This document shows, one piece after another, positions 1 to 6,662 of a stretch of 64,000 bases of DNA. How positions within the stretch are numbered: the stretch's first letter is position 1; every line of letters starts with the position of its first letter. The notes below the pieces were generated by a model. It did no database searches and was not told the origin of the DNA. It saw only the letters and a program-made list of their open reading frames with translations. The position numbers and the translations under genes are program-made. This DNA is from Fictibacillus marinisediminis (GTDB lineage Bacteria > Bacillota > Bacilli > Bacillales > Fictibacillaceae), in contig NZ_JAIWJX010000002.1 of assembly GCF_023149135.1 (NCBI RefSeq), forward strand, positions 1,736,001 to 1,800,000, read 5' to 3'.

Positions 1-474
1 AAGAACAAGGAGGATCGCACGGAGTTCCTTTCCTTGTTGAGCACGGTTCAAAAGGGAGACTCCATTGTTGTCTCAAAATTAGATCGCTTTGCACGTTCCA
101 CAAAGGACGCTCTCACGGTCATTGAGGAACTTGAGGAGAAGGGAGTCTCACTTGTGGTTCTCAACATGGGAGGAGACAAATTAGACACTTCAACCTCAAT
201 GGGAAAACTTATGGTCACAATGTTGAGCGGGATAGCGGAATTTGAACTCTCACTAATCAAGGAGAGACAACGGGAAGGAATTGCTCTTGCTAAACAAAGA
301 GGAGTTTACAAGGGAAGACCACAAAAGTACACGGTGAAGAACAAAGGTCTCCAACATGCTTTTGAATTGTATGACAATAGAGACAACAATGGAAAGACCG
401 TGAAAGAGATTTGTACAATAACGGGAATTAGTAAAGCCACGTTTCACCGCAAGTTAAGGGAGAGGTCACAATGA
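1..474 (+). CDS. Serine recombinase (resolvase/invertase family), 5' end cut by window
   Basis: The frame is open from base 1, so the gene starts left of the window and its N-terminal catalytic serine cannot be seen. The visible part matches the resolvase/invertase fold: a DRFARSTKD motif, then VIEELEEKGVSLVVL, a GKLMVTMLSGIAEFE segment, the ERQREGIALAKQRG basic linker and a C-terminal HTH (VKEICTITGISKATFHRKL). Such enzymes cut DNA through a serine and resolve plasmid or transposon multimers or invert segments. It sits at the left of an AT-rich accessory element. It is small (resolvase size), so it need not be the integrase that targeted the tRNA at 10709; that enzyme is probably off-window. 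Family confidence is high. Confidence 0.88.
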   Translation, partial: KNKEDRTEFLSLLSTVQKGDSIVVSKLDRFARSTKDALTVIEELEEKGVSLVVLNMGGDKLDTSTSMGKLMVTMLSGIAEFELSLIKERQREGIALAKQRGVYKGRPQKYTVKNKGLQHAFELYDNRDNNGKTVKEICTITGISKATFHRKLRERSQ

Positions 475-487
475 TCTCTCTTTTTTT
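460..487 (+). terminator. Intrinsic terminator of recombinase gene
   Basis: GAGAGGTC (460-467) pairs with GATCTCTC (473-480) with one G-U pair, followed by seven T. It overlaps the recombinase stop codon. Confidence 0.75.
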
Positions 488-645
488 ATTCTCAATTAAA
501 ATCAAGTTTCTCAATGTAATTCAAATATTTTAACCGTCACTCTAAAATGTCCGTTTGGCGACTTGCGGACGCTTACTTTTCGTAAGTTGTAAACCTTGTC
601 TGCGATTTCGTAACCTAAGTTTTGTAATTTATATGTACTACCCAA

Positions 646-811
646 TACCAAAATAGGGACATGAAATCAGCCAAATTTGGTATGAAACTCATTGAATGTA
701 ATACCCAATACCAAAAAAGGTACAAAAAACAGCCTCTCATATACCAAAAAAGGGACACATTTTTGCCCTTCATGTACCAAAAAAGGGACATGAAATCAGC
801 CAAATTTGGTA
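646..811. repeat. Iteron-like repeats, four copies of TACCAAAAAAGGGACA
   Basis: The 16-base unit occurs at 646-661 (one change), 709-724 (one change), 742-757 and 775-790. The first and last copies are each followed by the same 21-base tail (662-682 and 791-811) ending in CCAAATTTGGTA. Copies 1 and 2 are preceded by CCCAA. Spacing is uneven (63, 33 and 33 bases). Directly repeated units beside an AT-rich tandem repeat are typical of Rep-binding iterons in theta plasmids. The winged-helix protein at 4855 is a possible binding partner. An operator array is the alternative. Confidence 0.6.
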
Positions 812-815
812 AGGA

Positions 816-850
816 GATAAACAAGTAATAGATAAACAAGTAATAGATAA
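816..850. repeat. AT-rich tandem repeat, two perfect 15-bp units
   Basis: GATAAACAAGTAATA is repeated perfectly at 816-830 and 831-845, and a third copy begins at 846. It immediately follows the last iteron-like unit and could serve as a DNA-unwinding segment. Confidence 0.7.
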
Positions 851-1153
851 TAAAGATTACTGGACTAACGTCCAGAATAATTACAATAAAAGAAATTAAA
901 TTTTAAAAGAACCACAATAACTTAATTAAATAAATACTGGTATTAAAGAAACTGGTATCACCAAAGTTGAAAGACCTCGGGGATCATTGTGGATACTTAT
1001 ATAAAAGATATATTGTGGAACTGATTTAAAGAAACTGGTAATAAGGTTCCGCTCCCTTCCGTTTCAACTTTCACCGTGGCGGTCTCAAATTCTTCTCCAA
1101 ACTCCACATTCCATACGCTACATTGTTAAACAAATTTGGAGAATCCCTCAAAC

Positions 1154-1182
1154 TTGTGTTGTCTTCCTTGTACTACTATATT
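1154..1182 (+). promoter_or_regulatory. Possible sigma-A promoter
   Basis: TTGTGT (1154-1159), a 17-base spacer, and TATATT (1177-1182). No protein gene follows, but a strong terminator lies about 190 bases downstream. The two together could bound a small RNA. Confidence 0.35.
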
Positions 1183-1188
1183 TTCAAA

Positions 1189-1402
1189 AATATATTCATT
1201 ATTATATTTGAGACTCTATTTGTTGATATATCCAGCAACTGTTTCTGACAGTTTAAGGACGAGGAAATACAAATATATTCATGGATATATTCAAATTGAT
1301 TGTGAGCCATTCTGACAGGCTTGAACACTCTTCTTTGTGGGAGGAATGTCAAAATTCGTATTAAGTCGCTCAATGAGATCTCCAATGGAGGTCTCATTTT
1401 TT
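1189..1402 (+). ncRNA. Candidate small RNA between promoter-like site and terminator
   Basis: There is no credible reading frame on the + strand, yet a promoter-like site (1154-1182) precedes and an excellent terminator (1375-1402) closes this ~210-base stretch. ATATATTCAT-type repeats inside could form hairpins. The element's replication-copy control or a regulatory RNA are possible roles. This is inference only; no RNA family was recognised. Confidence 0.25.
1375..1402 (+). terminator. Strong intrinsic terminator without an upstream gene
   Basis: GAGATCTCC (1375-1383) pairs with GGAGGTCTC (1387-1395) around a 3-base loop, followed by A and six T. Confidence 0.75.
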
Positions 1403-1683
1403 GTCATAATAATAGACTTTTCTTTGTCTTCTTTCGTCTAAAATTCGTCCATTCTGAAAGCCTAAAGCCTAAGTAAAACAAGACTAATTATCAAATGTGT
1501 TTATCTAAAATTACATTGGGTTGTGCGGAGTGGGTCATAGCTGCTTATAAGGTAGAGGATAAGTAAGCACAAACTTATTCTCATTCCATTGGAGGACTTG
1601 GAGAGGGGACGCTCTTTCCTGTTCTTCTCCTTATTTTTTATAGTGAATGTAATTCTTAATAAACACATTTAAGAGAGGAATGA

Positions 1684-1932
1684 ATGAACGTGGAAAGACC
1701 ATTGACGAAAAAGGAAGTACGGGCAATACGTCTTGTACTTGGAGTAATGCAAGGTGAGTGGGGAGATATGCTCGGGTTCTCTAAGTCTCATATTTTAAGA
1801 ACGGAACAAGCTAACAAACACTCATATGAAGTTTCAACAAAATTTGACCAAGCGGTGAAATATAAGTTGAAGCAAATGGGGGTCAAACTTGAAGAAGTCT
1901 TGGAGATTGCAAGAAAGAGAGGTTTGTTGTAA
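1684..1932 (+). CDS. Small XRE-like helix-turn-helix protein
   Basis: 82 aa. The segment around residues 15-45 (LGVMQGEWGDMLGFSKSHI) has the spacing of an XRE/Cro-type helix-turn-helix. The C-terminal half is helical and basic. An AGAGAGG ribosome site lies just before the ATG. The stop overlaps the next start (TAATG at 1930-1934), so it opens a tightly coupled set of small genes. Likely a DNA-binding regulator of the element; its target is unknown. Confidence 0.6.
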   Translation: MNVERPLTKKEVRAIRLVLGVMQGEWGDMLGFSKSHILRTEQANKHSYEVSTKFDQAVKYKLKQMGVKLEEVLEIARKRGLL

Positions 1933-2051
1933 TGAGAATTTTACGTATTTTGATTGAGTTGTATGACCGTTCACACCACCCAAAGGAACGAGCGGAAATT
2001 ATTAAAATAATTAAAGAACATATGGAAAGGGAGATTGAAAATGGCAAATAA
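1932..2051 (+). CDS. Small protein of 39 aa, unknown function
   Basis: The ATG overlaps the previous stop (TAATG) and the frame runs past the start of the next gene at 2041, so it is sandwiched by overlaps that imply translational coupling. The product begins MRILRILIELYDRSHHPKER and ends in a charged helix (EIIKIIKEHMEREIENGK). No family was recognised. Placement between two coupled genes, rather than composition, is the main support. Confidence 0.5.
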   Translation: MRILRILIELYDRSHHPKERAEIIKIIKEHMEREIENGK

Positions 2052-2742
2052 GGAATTGCAAAAACTAAAAAAACAAATTGAAGACTTGCAAATAAATGTG
2101 AAGGAGATTGATTTTCAAGTTGCTGGTTTGAGAGAAAAAGCGGGTTCATTAAGACGTGAACGTTATGAACTCATGAAGAACTTTGTGGAGAACAAAAAAG
2201 AAGTGTTTGAGAAAGACGCACAAGAAAATGAATGTTGGGACAATGTAAGATCACTCACTCAAATGAAAGAAGAACTTGAAGAGCAGCTGGAAGCACAAAA
2301 AGTTGAGATTGTTGAAAAAGCGGTTCAATTAAGACATGAGACACACTTGGAGTTAACGGTTGAGGGAAATAAAGTCACTCAAGAACTTACACGTAAACGC
2401 TTTGAGTATCTCATGGAACTTGAGATAGCGGTAAAGGAAGCAAACGCAAAGTCTCAAGAAGCATTAACGGAAATTGACTTGTTTATCCTTGCTCATGGAA
2501 ATGCTCACCAAAAGAAAACCGCAAATGCAAACAATAGAAATGTTGTTGACACGGGATACGGTAGAGCTGCAATGCCTTCTCATATGGTCGGTTTAGAAGA
2601 TTACCGTTTATTATTCCACGAGGAGTCTCAACAAAACTTCACATTCCTTCTATTTAAACTTACGGGTGAAATTGAGTTCGGCGGAACGGAAGCCCAAAAG
2701 AAATACCGTGAAGCAATTCAAAAGAAAGGAAGTAAGAAGTAA
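2041..2742 (+). CDS. Coiled-coil protein, unknown function
   Basis: 233 aa from the ATG at 2041, which has GGGAG eight bases upstream; a TTG at 2035 is in frame but lies too close to that site. The first ~150 residues are heptad-rich and highly charged (KELQKLKKQIEDLQ onward), consistent with a long coiled coil. The C-terminal ~80 residues are less charged, with a GYGRAAMPSHMVGLEDYR segment that looks globular. No family was recognised. The stop overlaps the next start (TAATG, 2740-2744). Its neighbours suggest a structural or DNA-handling role within the element. Confidence 0.6.
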   Translation: MANKELQKLKKQIEDLQINVKEIDFQVAGLREKAGSLRRERYELMKNFVENKKEVFEKDAQENECWDNVRSLTQMKEELEEQLEAQKVEIVEKAVQLRHETHLELTVEGNKVTQELTRKRFEYLMELEIAVKEANAKSQEALTEIDLFILAHGNAHQKKTANANNRNVVDTGYGRAAMPSHMVGLEDYRLLFHEESQQNFTFLLFKLTGEIEFGGTEAQKKYREAIQKKGSKK

Positions 2743-3038
2743 TGGAAAACAATAATGAATACAAAAAGACTCATGAAATTGAAATTAAACCACGGGATAC
2801 AAAACATCTTGATCTCTTACGTGAAGGTTATGGAGAGCAAAAGGACTTCAAAGAAGTTGACGGGAAAGAGGTTTCCAAAGGTGAGGAGAACGTGGAACTT
2901 ACGGACGAGGAGAAAGCACTTCTTGAGAGTGACGAGGACTCTTTGAGCCATGCTCTCAAACTCCGTCTTGGATACTTAAAATGGAGACTTGAACAAGACA
3001 AGAAACTTGAGAACGACAATGACAACGGTGGTGAGTAA
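2742..3038 (+). CDS. Acidic small protein, unknown function
   Basis: 98 aa, strongly acidic, with Glu/Asp-rich stretches (VELTDEEKALLESDEDS) and an acidic Asn/Gly tail. It starts at an ATG overlapping the previous stop, and the next gene begins one base after its own stop. Acidic proteins in this kind of cassette sometimes act as DNA mimics or chaperones, but nothing specific supports that here. Confidence 0.55.
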   Translation: MENNNEYKKTHEIEIKPRDTKHLDLLREGYGEQKDFKEVDGKEVSKGEENVELTDEEKALLESDEDSLSHALKLRLGYLKWRLEQDKKLENDNDNGGE

Positions 3039-3039
3039 T

Positions 3040-3531
3040 ATGAGTAACATTCAACCAAGGGAGGACAATGTTCCTTCCTTGTCTTCGTATGATGAACGCT
3101 TGGAGGAATTTGAGAACATTCCATTAGATAATCCAAAATACTCCACGTTACCAATGAGACAACGTCAAATGTGTTTAATGTATGTTCTCAAGGATCAAAC
3201 GGGAATGACCGCAAAGGAAATAGCGGAGAAGTTTGAAATTTCCCGCACAATGCTTTACAAGTTTTTGAGAAAATATGAAGCACAAATGTTTATGCACGAG
3301 GTCTCAAATCAAATCTTATCGGAAACATTCACAATTGCGGTACTTGAAATGAAAAAGATACTAAAAACTTCTCATAGTGAGTCCAACAAAATTAAAGTTA
3401 TTGAAATGATTATGAAAACACAAGGGAAGTTCAAGAATGAACTTGACGTAAATGTGAAGCAAGAACACGTCTTTGACCTTGAAAAAGAAAAACGTGAAAT
3501 CATTGAGATTGACGTTGATGAAATTGAGTAA
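3040..3531 (+). CDS. HTH protein resembling phage terminase small subunits (phBC6A51 type)
   Basis: 163 aa from the ATG at 3040, just after the previous stop; GGTGGTGAG serves as ribosome site. Residues ~45-75 form a helix-turn-helix (TAKEIAEKFEISRTMLYKFL) of the kind seen in small terminase subunits and transposase N-termini. It is followed by a helical region and an acidic tail (EKREIIEIDVDEIE). No large terminase subunit is in the window, so packaging is unproven. It could equally be a regulator or partition protein. It ends the five-gene coupled run starting at 1684. Confidence 0.5.
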   Translation: MSNIQPREDNVPSLSSYDERLEEFENIPLDNPKYSTLPMRQRQMCLMYVLKDQTGMTAKEIAEKFEISRTMLYKFLRKYEAQMFMHEVSNQILSETFTIAVLEMKKILKTSHSESNKIKVIEMIMKTQGKFKNELDVNVKQEHVFDLEKEKREIIEIDVDEIE

Positions 3532-3560
3532 AGGGTTCCTCTTTTGGGAGCCTTTTATTT
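3530..3560 (+). terminator. Intrinsic terminator
   Basis: AAAGGGTTCC (3530-3539) pairs with GGGAGCCTTT (3546-3555) with one mismatch, followed by a T-rich tail. It closes the operon starting at 1684. Confidence 0.65.
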
Positions 3561-3589
3561 TTGCGAACCTTCTTACTTTTTGTAAGTTG
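3561..3589. promoter_or_regulatory. Candidate operator, CTTAC-TTTTT-GTAAG with TTGCG upstream
   Basis: A 5-bp inverted repeat CTTAC/GTAAG around TTTTT, followed by TTG. A second copy lies at 563-589 (CTTAC TTTTC GTAAG TTG), and both are preceded within about ten bases by TTGCG-N-AC. Each copy follows a terminator and leads a new segment, so they may be binding sites for one of the element's small HTH proteins. Confidence 0.35.
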
Positions 3590-3618
3590 GAATAAGACAA
3601 AGGAGGAGAAGAAATCCA

Positions 3619-3720
3619 ATGGAATTTTTATTATTTGTGCTAACGTATTTATTTTTGTGGAACTCGGGTTCTCAACAAAGCAAAATGATTGAATGTTTAA
3701 TTACGAAACTAGGAGGTTGA
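3619..3720 (+). CDS. Predicted 33-aa membrane peptide
   Basis: An excellent ribosome site (AGGAGGAG at 3601-3608) precedes ATG at 3619. The product starts MEFLLFVLTYLFLW, one hydrophobic helix, followed by a short polar tail (NSGSQQSKMIECLITKLGG). Its end encodes AGGAGG, the ribosome site of the next gene at 3725, which points to coupling. Function unknown. Such peptides can be type I toxins or phage membrane peptides; nothing here decides. Confidence 0.5.
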   Translation: MEFLLFVLTYLFLWNSGSQQSKMIECLITKLGG

Positions 3721-3724
3721 TCGT

Positions 3725-4356
3725 TTGGACGCAATTAATCAAAAGATTGTATCAATGTATGAACACGGAGCAAGTCACAAAAAATTGCTTCCGAGATTGG
3801 TCTTTCAATTTCTTCCGTGTACGAACGTATTGTTAAATTGAAAGATAAAGGAATACTTCAACCACGACAAACGCCAAAAGGTAATTGTGTACTTGACCTC
3901 ACATTCTCAAAACTAGAACTTGAGTTGTCTTACGTCACGGTTCCCAAAGTTGACATTATATCTTGTGATAAAGACATGAATCATTTAATCATAGAAGTTC
4001 AAGACAATAATGGCTTGAGAGCAACGTTAAAGTACCCTCTTGACGATCTTGAGGAAGAACTTGTTTCAACTCTTGGAAAGAGAATCTTGGAGGACGTAAA
4101 GGACGTTGAATGGACACCTCACATTGACGCTAGGAAGATTAAAACCGAGGAACAAGATTTGAAATACATTGGATCACGGTCTTTGCAATACTTTGTGGAA
4201 GGTTATAATTTAACGTTTATTCAAGGTTTCATAAAATACAAGAGACCTATTACAAGAAAATTTGTAAATATTTACAAGGATAATGTTCACCGTGTTGTCC
4301 ACGAGGACGTTGTGAATGATTATGGTTTTGTATTAAAGGTAAAAGATATAAATTGA
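3725..4356 (+). pseudogene. HTH regulator-like gene broken by a one-base deletion in an A run
   Basis: TTG at 3725 has AGGAGG (3711-3716) at ideal spacing. The first 18 codons end in ...YEHGASH and then reach six A (3779-3784). With seven A the frame would continue without a break as HKKIASEIGLSISSVYERI, a clean helix-turn-helix, and then 180 more residues to 4356 (about 210 aa in total). As written, the first frame stops near 3841. The downstream part has an ILQPRQTPKGNC linker and a mixed alpha/beta C-terminal domain not recognised. It is either an assembly error, a recent mutation, or a gene needing slippage; six A is short for programmed slippage. Confidence 0.7.
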
Positions 4357-4380
4357 GCCTTCGGCTCGTTGCTTTGCAAC
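4355..4380 (+). terminator. Two adjacent perfect hairpins after the HTH gene
   Basis: GAGCC-TTC-GGCTC (4355-4367) directly abuts GTTGC-TTT-GCAAC (4368-4380). The T tract that follows is poor (AATCTTTTAATT), so termination is plausible but weak; mRNA 3'-end protection is an alternative. Confidence 0.5.
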
Positions 4381-4506
4381 AATCTTTTAATTACAAGGAT
4401 CAACATAATTAAAAACTATGTTCTGTTTAACAACTTCTATCTTGTGTTGTGACTTTATTGTGGGGTTGTATTGGGACGCATATAGAAGCCTTATAAGTAT
4501 GAGGAA

Positions 4507-4537
4507 ACATGAGAGTAAAAATCTCGTGTTTTTTTTT
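4507..4537 (+). terminator. Intrinsic terminator in the leader of the 4593 gene
   Basis: ACATGAGA (4507-4514) pairs with TCTCGTGT (4522-4529) around GTAAAAA, followed by a run of T to 4537. It lies about 55 bases before the next start codon and over 100 bases after the previous hairpins, so it could act as an attenuator of the downstream genes rather than a simple operon end. Confidence 0.7.
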
Positions 4538-4592
4538 ATTGTTAAAGACTTTATTGGGTAGTCAATTTAAAACAAAAAGGAGAGAAATTATT

Positions 4593-4832
4593 ATGAAAAT
4601 CAACTTCACAATTGAAAAGATCGAAACGTTTATGAAGGAGTTCCAGTTAAACACAAGGGAACTTGGAGACTTACTTGGGTTTCACAAGGACTATATTGCT
4701 CGTATTTTACGTGGAGAAAAAGCAATAAGTCATAATGTTCAAGTTAAATTGAATCGTTTGTATGAGGAATTTACGAGTGTTGAGAACTTCAAAAACCGCA
4801 TGTCAAAACTTAATGAGAACATGAACAAATAA
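4593..4832 (+). CDS. Small XRE-family HTH protein
   Basis: 79 aa. The ATG at 4593 is chosen because AAGGAGAG sits at correct spacing; upstream in-frame codons lie inside the terminator hairpin. Residues ~15-50 (LNTRELGDLLGFHKDYIARI) form a typical XRE helix-turn-helix. It is followed closely by the winged-helix gene at 4855 and may control it. Confidence 0.65.
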   Translation: MKINFTIEKIETFMKEFQLNTRELGDLLGFHKDYIARILRGEKAISHNVQVKLNRLYEEFTSVENFKNRMSKLNENMNK

Positions 4833-4854
4833 AAGAAAGAGAGGAGAAGAACCA

Positions 4855-5790
4855 ATGGAACTTATTATTTATCACCACCTATTCCACACGGAAAATAAGA
4901 ATAGACTTACAACGCAAGAATTGTTCTTGTATACGCAATTGAGAAAAAGAAACATGTCAAACGGAGTCCTTGAGACCTCATTGGACATTCTTTCAAAGAG
5001 AGTAATCTTGTATAAAAAACCAAGACGAAACAAGGAAGTAATTAAGGAACTTCTTGTGAATTTACAAAAAAAGAAAGTGATTAAGTTTGAAGAAGAAAAC
5101 GGAGTTATTGACATTGAATTTTACTTTTGTGAGGAACCATTTATAAAACTTCCTTCACAATGGCTTGATCTTATTGAGAGTCCCGAGGAATTATATCTTG
5201 TCGCTTTTATCATGAGTGCAAAGCACAAGAGAAGATCAATGCCATTTGCCTTTATTGGTGAAGTCCTTAATGTGAGCACCAACACCGCACAAAATGTTGT
5301 CAAAGGATTGGTTGAACGTGGATTGCTTCATAAGAAGACGGGAGAGAAGATTTTTAACCATGAACGTGAAGCAAACACTTACACGCTCCAAAGTATCTCA
5401 CATGAGAGTTATGAGAGACCACAAGAGAGTTACGTTGAGGAGATCGAATCCCCGCAAGACACAAAGCCTTTAAAGGAATATAAACCCGCTAAAATAGACT
5501 TGATACAAAAGAAAGGAACAAAAACTCCAAAAGACTTCTTCCTTGAACAACAAGAATCCATTCCAATTGAGAAAAAAGAAACTCCAAAAAGATCAGCTGC
5601 TGAAATTCTAGCGGAGCAAGAGAAACCTGAAAATAACATTGTTGAGAAGACAAAAAAAGAACCAAGGAAAATCTCCGATAGTGCAATAGAGAAAAATCCA
5701 TGGTTAAAGAGGTACCAAAAGAAAGCTGAACAAAAAGAGATTGTTGAAAAGAGAGAAGAAACAATTGAACCCGTGGAAAGGGTTTTTTAA
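4855..5790 (+). CDS. Winged-helix replication-initiator-like protein
   Basis: 311 aa, with an AGAGAGGAG ribosome site. The N-terminal ~180 residues look like two winged-helix units: TTQELFLYTQLRKRNM...SLDILSKRV and later PFAFIGEVLNVSTNTAQNVVKGLVERGLL. This is the layout of DnaD-like or plasmid Rep proteins. Residues ~190-311 are a low-complexity, Lys/Glu/Pro-rich tail, probably disordered, ending NPWLKRYQKKAEQKE. With the iteron-like repeats at 646-811 it could be the element's replication protein. The Rep assignment is inference from fold and context. Confidence 0.45.
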   Translation: MELIIYHHLFHTENKNRLTTQELFLYTQLRKRNMSNGVLETSLDILSKRVILYKKPRRNKEVIKELLVNLQKKKVIKFEEENGVIDIEFYFCEEPFIKLPSQWLDLIESPEELYLVAFIMSAKHKRRSMPFAFIGEVLNVSTNTAQNVVKGLVERGLLHKKTGEKIFNHEREANTYTLQSISHESYERPQESYVEEIESPQDTKPLKEYKPAKIDLIQKKGTKTPKDFFLEQQESIPIEKKETPKRSAAEILAEQEKPENNIVEKTKKEPRKISDSAIEKNPWLKRYQKKAEQKEIVEKREETIEPVERVF

Positions 5791-5849
5791 TTTGCCTTCA
5801 TTAAATATAACAACACTGGGAGTATCGTGTGACCTAAATCAAAATAATT

Positions 5850-5876
5850 GAGTTTCCTAAAAAGGAGACTCTTTTT
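5850..5876 (+). terminator. Intrinsic terminator
   Basis: GAGTTTCC (5850-5857) pairs with GGAGACTC (5864-5871) with one wobble, then five T. It separates the replication-like genes from the HEPN cluster. Confidence 0.75.
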
Positions 5877-5936
5877 ATTGGATTAAATTGGTTATTGGGT
5901 TACAATTTTTTCATAAAAAGAATGTGGAGGAAGCAC

Positions 5937-6662
5937 ATGACCATAAATGTTCAAGTTCAAAACTATATTTTTGTTATGAGGAATTTACAAGACTCGATTA
6001 ACCAATTACAAGGTGAACAGTATCTAGAGAATCACAAGAAAACATTACTTTTTAGTTTACTAGAAACACTATCAAAAGGAGTTTTTGGAACAGAAAGGAA
6101 TTTTGTAAAGTTTGAAAGACTAATTAGGGAGTTTTGTGTGTGGGAAGACGGAAAAAGGGTAAGTTTACAACAATTATCATTACTCTTGGAGAGAACAGAA
6201 GAACGAGGATTTGAGACATTAAAAAGTTATGTTGAAGCTAATTTATCACGTTATCCAATGTCTAGACCCGTTCCATTTACCCATGATCCTTATATTGAAG
6301 AAATAAGGGAATACATGCCTGAGGGAATTCAAAAGATTAATGGTGTTAAATTGGAACAATTAACTCACGTGAGTCTATTGTGGAAGTATCGAAATGGTTT
6401 GGTACATGAAGCAAGAGGACTTGGTGCTAACGAATTGTTTGATGAAGTTGAACCTCATTATATATTTTACAGAGCAATAGGATACGATACCGAGGGGGAA
6501 ATAGCCTATAAAAAATATTGGCAAAAGTTATATCCATTACACTTTTTAAACGATCTTATAAATCAAGTAATCACAAATATAGAACCTTATTTGATTCAAA
6601 ACGGAATTGATCCATATGATAATTATAACTTTGAACCATTATGGATTGAGGGGAGGAATTAA
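5937..6662 (+). CDS. HEPN-like protein with Rx4H motif
   Basis: 241 aa from the ATG at 5937 (GGAGG at 5926). Predominantly helical. Near residues 147-160 it has LLWKYRNGLVHEAR, in which R152-N-G-L-V-H157 fits the Rx4-6H signature of HEPN RNases (known family trait: toxin or Abi nucleases cutting RNA). Its stop overlaps the start of the membrane protein at 6662 (TAATG), so the two are translationally coupled. A defence or toxin role is inferred from motif, coupling and location in a mobile element. A non-catalytic HEPN scaffold is the alternative. Confidence 0.55.
   Translation: MTINVQVQNYIFVMRNLQDSINQLQGEQYLENHKKTLLFSLLETLSKGVFGTERNFVKFERLIREFCVWEDGKRVSLQQLSLLLERTEERGFETLKSYVEANLSRYPMSRPVPFTHDPYIEEIREYMPEGIQKINGVKLEQLTHVSLLWKYRNGLVHEARGLGANELFDEVEPHYIFYRAIGYDTEGEIAYKKYWQKLYPLHFLNDLINQVITNIEPYLIQNGIDPYDNYNFEPLWIEGRN

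Larger units (their letters stand above)
475..1683. other. Non-coding, repeat-rich region of the accessory element
   Basis: No convincing protein gene is seen over about 1.2 kb. The stretch holds an iteron-like repeat field (646-811), a perfect 15-bp tandem repeat (816-845), a 6-bp hairpin CTGGAC/GTCCAG (860-875), a 15-bp direct repeat TTAAAGAAACTGGTA at 943-957 and 1026-1040, an inverted pair AAAGTTGAAA (963-972) and TTTCAACTTT (1062-1071), and a strong terminator at 1375. Dense repeats next to AT-rich DNA fit an origin or partition region of a plasmid-like element. The role is inference. Confidence 0.6.

Noticed and set aside
646..811. Possible CRISPR array
   Set aside because: Units are only 16 bases, spacing is irregular (17-47 bases between units) and part of the spacer is itself repeated; no cas genes nearby.
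615..839. Minus-strand reading frame of 74 aa with repeated FMSLFWYM-type blocks
   Set aside because: The protein repeats only mirror the DNA iteron repeats; no ribosome site or plausible fold.
1176..1397. Minus-strand 73-aa frame
   Set aside because: Starts inside a terminator stem, no ribosome site, low-complexity composition.
1336..1432. 31-codon + strand frame starting at a GGAGGAATG
   Set aside because: Ribosome site abuts the ATG and the frame runs through the terminator hairpin at 1375-1402.
2755..3154. Frames of 63 aa (+) and 108 aa (-) over the acidic protein genes
   Set aside because: Shadows of coupled genes at 2742 and 3040, with compositional bias mirroring them.
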